Positions 1-6,742 of a DNA stretch of 20,008 nt are shown one piece after another. The stretch covers positions 1 through 20,008 of the forward strand of contig DALTWG010000032.1 of the NCBI GenBank assembly GCA_029987245.1. Direction: 5' to 3'. The notes under the pieces are model-generated. The model was not told the DNA's origin. It worked only from the letters and a program-made list of their open reading frames with translations, and did not search any database. The stretch is from Methanocorpusculum sp. (GTDB lineage Archaea; Halobacteriota; Methanomicrobia; Methanomicrobiales; Methanocorpusculaceae). Both the position numbers and the translations under genes were made by a program. Each line of letters starts with the position of its first letter. The first letter of the stretch is position 1.

Positions 1-54
1 ATCTATTCTATCTATTCTATCTATTCTATCTATTCTATCTATTCTATCTATTCT
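1..54. repeat. 9-bp tandem repeat, six perfect copies
   Basis: The unit atctattct is repeated six times without mismatch and runs off the left edge of the window, so the true copy number is unknown. The array ends about 70 bases before the ATG chosen for the permease gene. Nine bases are three codons, so a change in copy number would not shift a reading frame. It may lie in the permease promoter region or be the end of an upstream element. Confidence 0.95.
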
Positions 55-122
55 AATCCTGTCCTGCTCTTATTTTGTACATATCCAAATCCTTAACCCC
101 TTCTGCAACCTATATCACTATA

Positions 123-1688
123 ATGACAGAGGAAGGACCAGTCTATAATGTCAACGACCGCATGCCTAAAAGCACGCTTGTCTTAACGGTTCTTCAGCAT
201 ATTTTTTCGATGGCGGTGTATATGTCATATCCGGTCATCATTGTAAACGCGATGAACGGCGACTCGAGCCTGTCTATCTATCTTATCAGCGTAACGCTGT
301 TTGGCTGCGGCATTGCAACGATTCTGCAGGCGTTCAGGAAAACCGGCACCGGCTATTTTCTGCCGATGATACCTAACTCTACCTATCTTCCGGCATCGCT
401 TCTTGCCGTAAGCACCGGGGGCCTGCCGCTTTTGTACAGTATGCTGGTTATCTCCGGTGTTCTTGAAATGGTGCTGTCGCGGTGCACGAAATTTTTCAGG
501 ATGATTTTCCCCGAAGAGATTGTGGGTGTGGTTTTGTTTCTCCTGGGCATTGCCATAATTCCGTTTGCGTTTCCGCTCTTTTTCGGCAGCACGGATTCAA
601 GTCCCCTGGACCCGGTGTGCACGGCCGTCGGGGTTATTACATTGGTTTCCATGATTGCCTGCAGTCTGATTCCAAAACAGTTCTTCAAATTCTATTCGAT
701 TCTTATCGGGCTTCTCATCGGTTTTATTTCGGCGATTCTTCTGGGCGTCTTTCCGCTGGAAACATTTGCGACCATCAGCGAAGTCGCGCCTTTTGCGGTG
801 CCCAATCCCTTTGCATTCGTCAGTTTCAGTTTCGATGCAGGGCTTTTGATTCCGTTTGTTATCGCAATTATCTGTATTCTGCTCAAGACGTCGGGAAATA
901 TTTCGCTGATGTCTGCATACACGAAGGCGGGTGACAGAAACACCTTAAAGCACGGTCTTTTAGCCGAAGGAGCGGGTGTTGCGTTCACCGGGGCAATCGG
1001 CGGCATCGGTATCGGGTCGTGCTCCAGCAGTGTGGGGCTTGCTATCGGCACAGGGATTGCATCACGCAAAGTGGGTATCGGTGTGGGGCTTGTGATGATT
1101 TTTGCGGCCTTTTTCCCGTGTGTCGGCTGGTTCTTTGATATTTTACCCAAGCCGGTGCTTGGCGCGGTTCTTTTGTATGCGGTGAACTTTGTGATGATTT
1201 CAGGCATCCAGAGTATTTCTTCGCGGATGCTTGATACAAGGAGGACGTTTGTGGTGATTCTGCCGATTTTAATCGGGGTTTCTTCGGCTGTGTGTCCGTA
1301 TCTGTACACCGGGCTTCCGGATGTTTTGCAGCTTTTCTTTACGTCGCCTTTAACCGCAGGGTCGGTTGCTGCAATTATTCTCGGGCTGTGCTTTAAAATA
1401 GGCATTCCGGCTCACAAATCGCTTGTTCTTCCCGGCGATGTGCACGGTTTTGTCTTTGACTGCGGCAAGATGTGGACGCTGGATAAAACACAGGTTGTGC
1501 GGATTTCGCATAATCTTGAAGGATATCTTGCCGGGGCGAAGGAGGTTAAACTCACGCTGCATTCGGGACATTCCATGCTTCGGGCGGAGATATGGTACGA
1601 AGTGGCGCCTGCTGAGGTCCGAAATCAGATGGCGGTTGCGGTGAGGGCGGACGGGGAAAAGGCGGTGTTTGAATATCTGCTGGTGTAG
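123..1688 (+). CDS. NCS2-family xanthine/uracil permease-like transporter
   Basis: This is a polytopic inner-membrane protein of 521 residues, with many hydrophobic segments up to about residue 425, of the nucleobase:cation symporter-2 family (import of uracil, xanthine or related bases with H+ or Na+). The family signature before transmembrane segment 10 is visible as GTGIASRKVG (about 308-317), and GLLAEGAGV marks the loop after segment 8. The usual acidic residue of segment 8 (E-x-x-G-D context) reads KTSGN, and the Q/E-N of segment 10 reads SSSVG, so the substrate may differ from the well-studied members. A hydrophilic tail of about 90 residues (432-521) is not typical. I chose ATG 123; a TTG at 75 would add 16 residues. 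No Shine-Dalgarno is seen, and an A/T-rich element at 79-90 fits a leaderless transcript. It is not in an operon with the small gene that follows. Confidence 0.85.
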   Translation: MTEEGPVYNVNDRMPKSTLVLTVLQHIFSMAVYMSYPVIIVNAMNGDSSLSIYLISVTLFGCGIATILQAFRKTGTGYFLPMIPNSTYLPASLLAVSTGGLPLLYSMLVISGVLEMVLSRCTKFFRMIFPEEIVGVVLFLLGIAIIPFAFPLFFGSTDSSPLDPVCTAVGVITLVSMIACSLIPKQFFKFYSILIGLLIGFISAILLGVFPLETFATISEVAPFAVPNPFAFVSFSFDAGLLIPFVIAIICILLKTSGNISLMSAYTKAGDRNTLKHGLLAEGAGVAFTGAIGGIGIGSCSSSVGLAIGTGIASRKVGIGVGLVMIFAAFFPCVGWFFDILPKPVLGAVLLYAVNFVMISGIQSISSRMLDTRRTFVVILPILIGVSSAVCPYLYTGLPDVLQLFFTSPLTAGSVAAIILGLCFKIGIPAHKSLVLPGDVHGFVFDCGKMWTLDKTQVVRISHNLEGYLAGAKEVKLTLHSGHSMLRAEIWYEVAPAEVRNQMAVAVRADGEKAVFEYLLV

Positions 1689-1713
1689 TCGCCGGTTTCC
1701 GGGGTTTTTCTGC

Positions 1714-1724
1714 AAAATATATAT
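1714..1724 (+). promoter_or_regulatory. TATA box of the 54-residue gene
   Basis: An A/T run (aaaatatatat) lies about 35 bases before the ATG at 1755. That spacing fits an archaeal TATA element giving a transcript with a leader of roughly ten bases. Confidence 0.5.
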
Positions 1725-1754
1725 GAGGTAAGCGAACCAATAGTATAGTACATT

Positions 1755-1919
1755 ATGGCTGAAGCATTTAACACAAATATTGTCCTCAAAGGAAAAGAGG
1801 CCGAGGTGTTCATGGATACAATGGTCAACAATACTCCCGAAGAGCTGCTCATTTCTCAGGAGGAACTTGCAGAAATAAACAAAGCGGCAAAAGAACTGGG
1901 TCTTGAACCGATTGAGTAA
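1755..1919 (+). CDS. Small conserved-looking protein, 54 residues, unknown function
   Basis: A short gene starting at ATG and ending in TAA. It begins MAEAFNTNIVLKGKEAEVFM and continues with a charged helix containing the motifs NNTPEELLISQEELAEINKA. It has no signal peptide or membrane segment. The N-terminal NIVLKGKEAE-F pattern followed by an acidic helix recalls small antitoxin-type proteins, but no toxin gene lies beside it, so I leave the function open. A clear TATA element upstream, codon use like the neighbours and a following T-run support a real gene. Confidence 0.6.
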   Translation: MAEAFNTNIVLKGKEAEVFMDTMVNNTPEELLISQEELAEINKAAKELGLEPIE

Positions 1920-2009
1920 TCATGCCCTTTAAGCTTCACCTCCTCACAGCGGATTTGATGCTTTGATATTCAGCTATATACTTAGATATTTGTCCTGATG
2001 AGGTATAGG

Positions 2010-2017
2010 TTTTTTTT
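2010..2017 (+). terminator. Oligo-T terminator candidate
   Basis: A run of eight T on the plus strand about 90 bases after the 54-residue gene. Archaeal transcription commonly stops at such runs. Confidence 0.4.
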
Positions 2018-2032
2018 GTGTGAGGGAAAGAG

Positions 2033-2070
2033 GTGTGCTGTCCGGAAAAAATAATTTCAGGACGGCACAC
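2033..2070. terminator. Strong hairpin between convergent genes
   Basis: Arms 2033-2043 (gtgtgctgtcc) and 2060-2070 (ggacggcacac) pair over 11 positions with one G-T pair and a 16-base loop. The hairpin sits between the convergent 54-residue gene and the EAL gene and probably ends or protects the minus-strand transcript. No T-run follows directly on either strand. Confidence 0.55.
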
Positions 2071-2095
2071 GGCCCGGTCATACGTTCTGAAAAAG

Positions 2096-3730
2096 TTACT
2101 GGGGATTTTCATCCACCACAAGCGTTGCAGAACCATAGGCCTTGACAGGTCTTCCGTTTTCATCAAACTCCGTTGTATACCGCACAATAAACGGCACCCG
2201 TGCCACGGTAAGCGGGAAAACGCCTTCGAGATTTTTCACCCCTGCTGCAATCTGTTTGTGCCAGTCGCGGTACAAATCAGCCATATCCATCGGGAAAATG
2301 CCCGCTTCAAACGCCGGCTCCGGATAATTTCTGACAACAGCCGGCAGCCCCAAATCACGCATGCATCTGAAACAGGGCCGCATCTCCTTTGTTGCAACAG
2401 TGTATTCCCAGAAATAGATGTTTGCCTGCTCGGACGCAGCCTTAAACCGCCTCTCGGAATCAAGAATCGACTGCATCTGCCGTTTTTCCGCAGTTACATT
2501 TCGCACCGTCGCATAAAAGAGCGTACGGTCGCCGGATTTGCCAATCATTCTCACCGTGCTTCGAACACACATCGACTCGCTGCCGCAGCAGCGGGAGCAA
2601 ACGCTTCTCCAGACCTCGCATTCCTGCTCGTCGCCGGTTTCAATCGCACGCTGCAGCATCTCTTCGTAGATTGCCCGGTTTTCCGGCGTAAACTGACTCC
2701 AGGGATTCTGCATAATGGTCTCTTTTTCCGACATATTCATGCCCAGTTCCTTGAGATATTTCGGATTTACCCGCAGAATATCGACATTGCCCTTGTGATA
2801 GCTGAAAATCGCCGCCCCGCCGACGAAATTGCTGAAAATAAGCGTCTCCTGCGACTCCGGGTCCCAGAAATGGCCAGCATTGAGCATGTCAATTAATTTC
2901 ATCTGCGGTACCGCAACACCCACCGAACTGCCGCTTAAAAGCTTTTCAAAGTCATTTTGCGGAAGCGGACGTGAATAGAGATACCCCTGAATATAGTCGC
3001 ATCCGATACTTCGCATGAAATCAGCCTGCTCAACGGTTTCCACGCCTTCGGCAATTACCGGCATATTGAGCCATTTTGCCATATTTACCACCGAACTGAC
3101 AATCGTTCCGCCGCGGCCGCCTAAGTTTCCCTGCAGGAAGGCAAGGTCCATTTTGATAACATCCACGTCTAAATCCTTTAAGACGTTCAGCGAGGAATAG
3201 CCGCTGCCGAAATCGTCCATTTCCACAATGTAGCCCGCATTGTGGAGCTTTTTAATGATCATATTGACATATTCAACACTGCCGAACGCCGAAGACTCGG
3301 TTATTTCAAACCGGAGATATTTTGCAGGCACCTCGTAGTTTGCGCGAATGCGCTCGAGTTTTTCCACAAATTCCGGCGAATACACGTCCTGACGGGTGAT
3401 ATTTACAGAGACGGGCACCAGAGAGAAATTTTCATCTATGCATCTGCGCACAAATGCGCAGACTTTGTCAAAGACGTACAAATCGAGCTCGGTAATTTTT
3501 CCCTGCCGCTCGAAAACGGCTATAAACTCATTCGGAGGAATAATTCCCCGAACCGGGTGAATCCAGCGGACAAGGGCTTCTGCACCAATCATCATTCCGG
3601 TTGAATGATTGTACTGCGGCTGGTAATAGACCTGGAACTGGTTCTGTGCAAAGGCTTCGTTGGACATGCCCATGATTTCATATTCCATAAGAGCGGAGTC
3701 CCTGTTCTGACGTTCGGCTGTATAAGGCAT
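2096..3730 (-). CDS. EAL-domain cyclic-di-GMP phosphodiesterase with two PAS-like sensor regions
   Basis: A cytoplasmic protein of 544 residues. The EAL domain occupies about 30-266: EALVRW at 51-56, N110 in SVNITRQD, E142 in FEITES, DDFGSGYSS at 172-180, K193 and D195 in IKMD, E228 in IAEGVE and Q248 in DYIQGYLYSRPLP. These match every metal- and base-ligand position known from active EAL enzymes such as RocR, so hydrolysis of c-di-GMP to pGpG is expected. The first 30 residues look like the linker that usually joins GGDEF to EAL, yet no GGDEF domain is present on either side. Residues about 292-415 and 424-540 look like PAS folds. The first carries a cysteine cluster (C371, C378, C381, C382, C388) and the second has C453 and C456. 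The start is leaderless, with a TATA box at 3753-3761. The sequence resembles clostridial proteins, suggesting acquisition from bacteria. No diguanylate cyclase is visible in the window. Confidence 0.9.
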   Translation of the reverse strand: MPYTAERQNRDSALMEYEIMGMSNEAFAQNQFQVYYQPQYNHSTGMMIGAEALVRWIHPVRGIIPPNEFIAVFERQGKITELDLYVFDKVCAFVRRCIDENFSLVPVSVNITRQDVYSPEFVEKLERIRANYEVPAKYLRFEITESSAFGSVEYVNMIIKKLHNAGYIVEMDDFGSGYSSLNVLKDLDVDVIKMDLAFLQGNLGGRGGTIVSSVVNMAKWLNMPVIAEGVETVEQADFMRSIGCDYIQGYLYSRPLPQNDFEKLLSGSSVGVAVPQMKLIDMLNAGHFWDPESQETLIFSNFVGGAAIFSYHKGNVDILRVNPKYLKELGMNMSEKETIMQNPWSQFTPENRAIYEEMLQRAIETGDEQECEVWRSVCSRCCGSESMCVRSTVRMIGKSGDRTLFYATVRNVTAEKRQMQSILDSERRFKAASEQANIYFWEYTVATKEMRPCFRCMRDLGLPAVVRNYPEPAFEAGIFPMDMADLYRDWHKQIAAGVKNLEGVFPLTVARVPFIVRYTTEFDENGRPVKAYGSATLVVDENPQ

Positions 3731-3752
3731 ACCTTTTAAATATGTGCCGAAA

Positions 3753-3761
3753 GTATATATA
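3753..3761 (-). promoter_or_regulatory. TATA box of the EAL gene
   Basis: On the minus strand ctatatata lies about 25 bases before the ATG at 3730, which predicts initiation at or next to the start codon. It gives the EAL gene its own promoter, separate from the tyrS-PAS transcript. Confidence 0.6.
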
Positions 3762-3781
3762 GCCGCCGGTAGCCGGGTGCG

Positions 3782-3787
3782 AAAAAA
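3782..3787 (-). terminator. Oligo-T terminator after the PAS gene
   Basis: Six T in a row on the minus strand about 10 bases after the PAS stop codon, ahead of the EAL promoter. This fits the end of the tyrS-PAS transcript. Confidence 0.45.
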
Positions 3788-3796
3788 GATACAGAT

Positions 3797-4189
3797 TCAG
3801 TGCTTCTGTTTGGAAAAATCATACAGCGGCATGGAATCACGGTTTCTGTATGCGTGCTTTTCATAGTAGCCGATAAGGCTGCCTGTCTCGTCACGCAGTG
3901 CAATCATGTACACATCCTTGTTTTCCTCTTCATTGACAAAGGTGTGGATGACATTGTGTTCAGGGCTTTCGCCAAACCAGGCAAGAATTTTTTCAATCAG
4001 CCCGTTTGCCCGGGGCGGATGGCAGTCCAAAAGACTGGAGCCGACAAGAGCAAAGCCGCCTTCTTTTGCATACCGCTTTGCAGCGGCTTTGTTCATGTAC
4101 ACTATTGTGTGCTCCAGACTGCACAAAACTATTGGCGCCTTGTCAGAATCAAGGACACTTTTGTAAAATGCTTCCATGAAAGATGCCAT
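3797..4189 (-). CDS. Stand-alone PAS-domain protein
   Basis: A soluble protein of 130 residues that is essentially one PAS fold: PIVLCSLEHTIVYMNKAAAK near the N-terminus, LVGSSLLDCHPP in the middle, and VYMIALRDETGSLIGYYEKH as the last strands. The CHPP motif is shared with the PAS part of DUF438-type and related single-domain PAS proteins of Firmicutes. It has no kinase, cyclase or DNA-binding part, so any output must go through a partner. The start at 4189 lies 9 bp behind the tyrS stop codon, so it is very likely cotranscribed with tyrS; no good Shine-Dalgarno is seen. Its downstream neighbour is the EAL/PAS protein. The ligand cannot be read from sequence; the conserved cysteine and histidine could bind haem, metal or sense redox state. 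Confidence 0.85.
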   Translation of the reverse strand: MASFMEAFYKSVLDSDKAPIVLCSLEHTIVYMNKAAAKRYAKEGGFALVGSSLLDCHPPRANGLIEKILAWFGESPEHNVIHTFVNEEENKDVYMIALRDETGSLIGYYEKHAYRNRDSMPLYDFSKQKH

Positions 4190-4198
4190 GAAAAAAGA

Positions 4199-5158
4199 TT
4201 ATTGTTTACCCTTGTACTCCTGCACGTATGCATAGGCATCGGCAAGAAGGTCAATAAGGGCATCGCCGCAGGCGTTCTTTAAGTCCATCGGGTGAATCTT
4301 TCCGGCTGCATAGGAGGCTGCAAGTTCATCGTAGGAGTGGAATTCGAGGTCGCCGCCGAATTTTTCCGGGCGCTTAATGGCAATCGTCTCCACTCTCGGG
4401 AAGACATTGTACTGGAACACCTGCATAATCGGGTTTCCTTCAACCTCCGGCGGGCAGAACGCTTTTTTCAGCTTGCGTCTGATTTCTTCAGGGGAATCGG
4501 CTACGCTTACTACATTGCCCTTGGATGAAGACATCTTCTGTCCGTCGAATCCATTGACAATCGGGGTGTGAATGCACACGGGCGGCTTGTAGCCGATGTG
4601 GGGCAGGTGTTCGCGGGCAAGCATGTGAATTTTACGCTGGTCAATGCCGCCGACTGCCGCATCAACGCCTAAGGTCGGGATATCGACTACCTGCATGACG
4701 GGGTAAACCATCTGGGAAACCATCGGGTTGTCCATCGCACGGCCGACTTCATCCATGGAGCGGGTCGCACGGTTTAAGGTAATCTCCTGACATAAGGTAA
4801 GGACCTCGGTCTGGTATTTTGCGGTAAGCTGCACATCGGTTCCAAGCACGAACTTGGCGCCTTTTAAGCCTACAGCTTCAATGCAGGCACGGTTGTAGTC
4901 TGCGAGTTCTTTAATCTGTTCGAAGGTTCCTTTTCTGTTCAGATATGCGTGCAGGTTTGCGATTAAGACCACGACGTCAAACCCTGCTTTTTTCATATCC
5001 ATCAGTTTATTGATGGTCACAAGGTGACCTAAGTGAATCTCGCCGCTTGGTTCATATCCGGTGTAAACACTTTTGACCGGCTTTTCAAGCAGTGCGCGAA
5101 GCTCTGCTTCGGTGACAATCTCGGCTGTGTTCCGGGTTGCGAGTTCGTATGCGTCCAT
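4199..5158 (-). CDS. tyrS: Tyrosyl-tRNA synthetase, archaeal type
   Basis: Charges tRNA-Tyr with tyrosine using ATP (EC 6.1.1.1), in the cytoplasm. The 319 residues fit the short archaeal/eukaryotic class Ic enzyme; the bacterial form is longer, with an S4 domain. The HIGH motif is HLGH (42-45) and the KMSKS motif is KMSSS (208-212). Y32, Y152, Q156, D159 and Q174 (in GGIDQRK) match the tyrosine-binding residues of the Methanocaldococcus jannaschii enzyme, offset by at most one. The ATG at 5158 gives a normal N-terminus. A TATA-like tttatcta about 30 bases upstream suggests a nearly leaderless transcript that continues into the PAS gene 9 bp downstream. Confidence 0.97.
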   Translation of the reverse strand: MDAYELATRNTAEIVTEAELRALLEKPVKSVYTGYEPSGEIHLGHLVTINKLMDMKKAGFDVVVLIANLHAYLNRKGTFEQIKELADYNRACIEAVGLKGAKFVLGTDVQLTAKYQTEVLTLCQEITLNRATRSMDEVGRAMDNPMVSQMVYPVMQVVDIPTLGVDAAVGGIDQRKIHMLAREHLPHIGYKPPVCIHTPIVNGFDGQKMSSSKGNVVSVADSPEEIRRKLKKAFCPPEVEGNPIMQVFQYNVFPRVETIAIKRPEKFGGDLEFHSYDELAASYAAGKIHPMDLKNACGDALIDLLADAYAYVQEYKGKQ

Positions 5159-5236
5159 TGTGCCTAATTGTTGGTCGTATTCTTAGATAAAGCCTGCGTG
5201 ACATATGGTACACTGTAGACAGGTCCCGAGGAGGGT

Positions 5237-5243
5237 AAAAAAA
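5237..5243 (-). terminator. Oligo-T terminator after the PEGA gene
   Basis: Seven T on the minus strand, 13 bases after the stop codon of the surface-protein gene and upstream of the tyrS promoter. It separates the two transcripts. Confidence 0.55.
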
Positions 5244-5255
5244 GAGGGGTGAAAC

Positions 5256-6689
5256 TTAGCGGCGTCTCAAAACAAGAGCGCAGACGCCAAGTCCGGCAAG
5301 AATGCCAAGAAGCGGCGCGGGGGAGGCGGGAGTTTCGGTCGGCACAACAACTGTTTCAACAGCAGTCGGGGCTATGGTGGGCTGTGTCGGGGTTTCGGTT
5401 ATAGTCACTACCGGTGTCGGTTCGGCGGTGGGGGCTTCATTGTTTATGGTGTAGGTGAAATCCATGATTTCTCCTGCTTCAAGGATGATTTTGGTGGTAA
5501 TTACAGCAACGCCGCCGACTTTTAAGACAAGGGTGTGTTCTCCTGCGGCAAGGTCTTTGTCGGTGTAGTTTACCACCGGGGTTTTGCCGAGGGATTTTTT
5601 ATCCAGCAGTACGGTAGCTGTTGCATCGGTGCAGTAGACACTCAGACCCGTTCTTCCCAGGGGGACCTCTTCAACGTAGCCTTCTTCGCACGGTTTCAGA
5701 TTGACGGTTAATTTGTTCGATTCGCCGGATACAACCTCCATTTCCGTGTAGTAAGCTTCATAGCCTTCTTTTTCAATCCTGACTTTGTGGATGCCGGCTT
5801 TGACACCGGAGGTAACGATAAGGGTTTCACAGCCGCGGTATTCGCCGTCAAAATACACATCGCCGGCAGGTGTGCTGGAGATTACCACGGAACACAACTG
5901 TGCTTTGGAAAGCGGGAAGTTCAGGTATTCGGTTGTCCCGTCTGCAACAGTTACGGTTGTCGACATGGTCGCATAATCAGCAAGAGAAACGGAAACCGTG
6001 TGTTCACCGGGGGCAACAGAGATTGTGCACGGCGTATATCCGACACTGTGTCCGTCAATGGATACAGATGCCGCGGAAGGATTTGAGGTTACATCAATTT
6101 TGCCGTTAAGACTCTGGAAGGAGAGTGTGGTCACCATTTCACCGGAGGTGAGCGTTAATCCCTGAATGACTTCCTGCTCGCCGTATATGCCTTTAATTGT
6201 GTGTTCTCCGGGGAGTACGGAAACACTTAAGGTGCCTGATGATGAGGTGTATCCGACAAGAGCATCATCGATGTAGATTGGAATACTCCCTTGAGTCACT
6301 GCATTGTTAAGACAGGTGTAGACGTTCAGCGTTACCATAGTTGGCGTTGTTACCGGCGTGGTGAATTTTCCTTCATAGGATAAATGAGTGTTGTCACCCC
6401 CGATTGTTAAATCACGTTCATCATCAGTATATCCGCTGTATTGTATAACAACATGATAAGAACCGGCAGGCATATCAAATGTATCTGGTGTGGAGCCAAC
6501 ACGGGATTCAGCACCCCCAATCTGCGTCAGGGTGTATGAGGCTACACACTGTGTATACTCCAGATTTGTCTGATCAACAATAACCTTGGAAGTTAGAGTT
6601 ATCGTCCCGGCACTGACCGGTCCGGCAATACAGGCGGTCAGACAGACGACCGCAAAGATACCAATGAGCACTCGTGGCAAAGCATTCAT
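5256..6689 (-). CDS. Secreted PEGA-repeat surface protein with C-terminal anchor
   Basis: An exported cell-surface protein of 477 residues. A signal peptide (1-27, ending PVSA-G) is followed by several beta-rich repeats. Those at about 197-261 and 266-331 are clear PEGA domains (VTSNPSAASVSIDG with GYTPCTISVAPGEHTV; ISSTPAGDVYFDGEYRG with GIHKVRIEKEGY). Those at about 28-105, 118-190 and 345-415 are weaker copies. A Pro/Thr/Val-rich stalk (418-455) leads to the hydrophobic tail PAPLLGILAGLGVCALVLRRR, built like archaeosortase (PGF-CTERM-type) or simple membrane-anchor tails. PEGA proteins are structural or binding parts of the envelope; the partner is unknown. It is transcribed alone, with a TATA-like aaattttat about 28 bases before ATG 6689 and an oligo-T terminator downstream. 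Confidence 0.88.
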   Translation of the reverse strand: MNALPRVLIGIFAVVCLTACIAGPVSAGTITLTSKVIVDQTNLEYTQCVASYTLTQIGGAESRVGSTPDTFDMPAGSYHVVIQYSGYTDDERDLTIGGDNTHLSYEGKFTTPVTTPTMVTLNVYTCLNNAVTQGSIPIYIDDALVGYTSSSGTLSVSVLPGEHTIKGIYGEQEVIQGLTLTSGEMVTTLSFQSLNGKIDVTSNPSAASVSIDGHSVGYTPCTISVAPGEHTVSVSLADYATMSTTVTVADGTTEYLNFPLSKAQLCSVVISSTPAGDVYFDGEYRGCETLIVTSGVKAGIHKVRIEKEGYEAYYTEMEVVSGESNKLTVNLKPCEEGYVEEVPLGRTGLSVYCTDATATVLLDKKSLGKTPVVNYTDKDLAAGEHTLVLKVGGVAVITTKIILEAGEIMDFTYTINNEAPTAEPTPVVTITETPTQPTIAPTAVETVVVPTETPASPAPLLGILAGLGVCALVLRRR

Positions 6690-6734
6690 AAAATATAATT
6701 ATCTCTGTCCGAAGATAAAATTTACGGTGAAAAC

Positions 6735-6742
6735 AAAAAAAA
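6735..6742 (-). terminator. Oligo-T terminator directly after pncB
   Basis: Eight T on the minus strand start right after the TGA of pncB, in the gap of about 53 bp before the PEGA gene. Confidence 0.55.

Noticed and set aside
692..1405. Minus-strand open frame of 237 codons inside the permease gene
   Set aside because: It is antisense to a clearly conserved transporter and has no recognisable domain.
2033..2896. Plus-strand open frame of 287 codons opposite the EAL gene
   Set aside because: It is antisense to the C-terminal PAS regions, has no family match I can see and no start signals.
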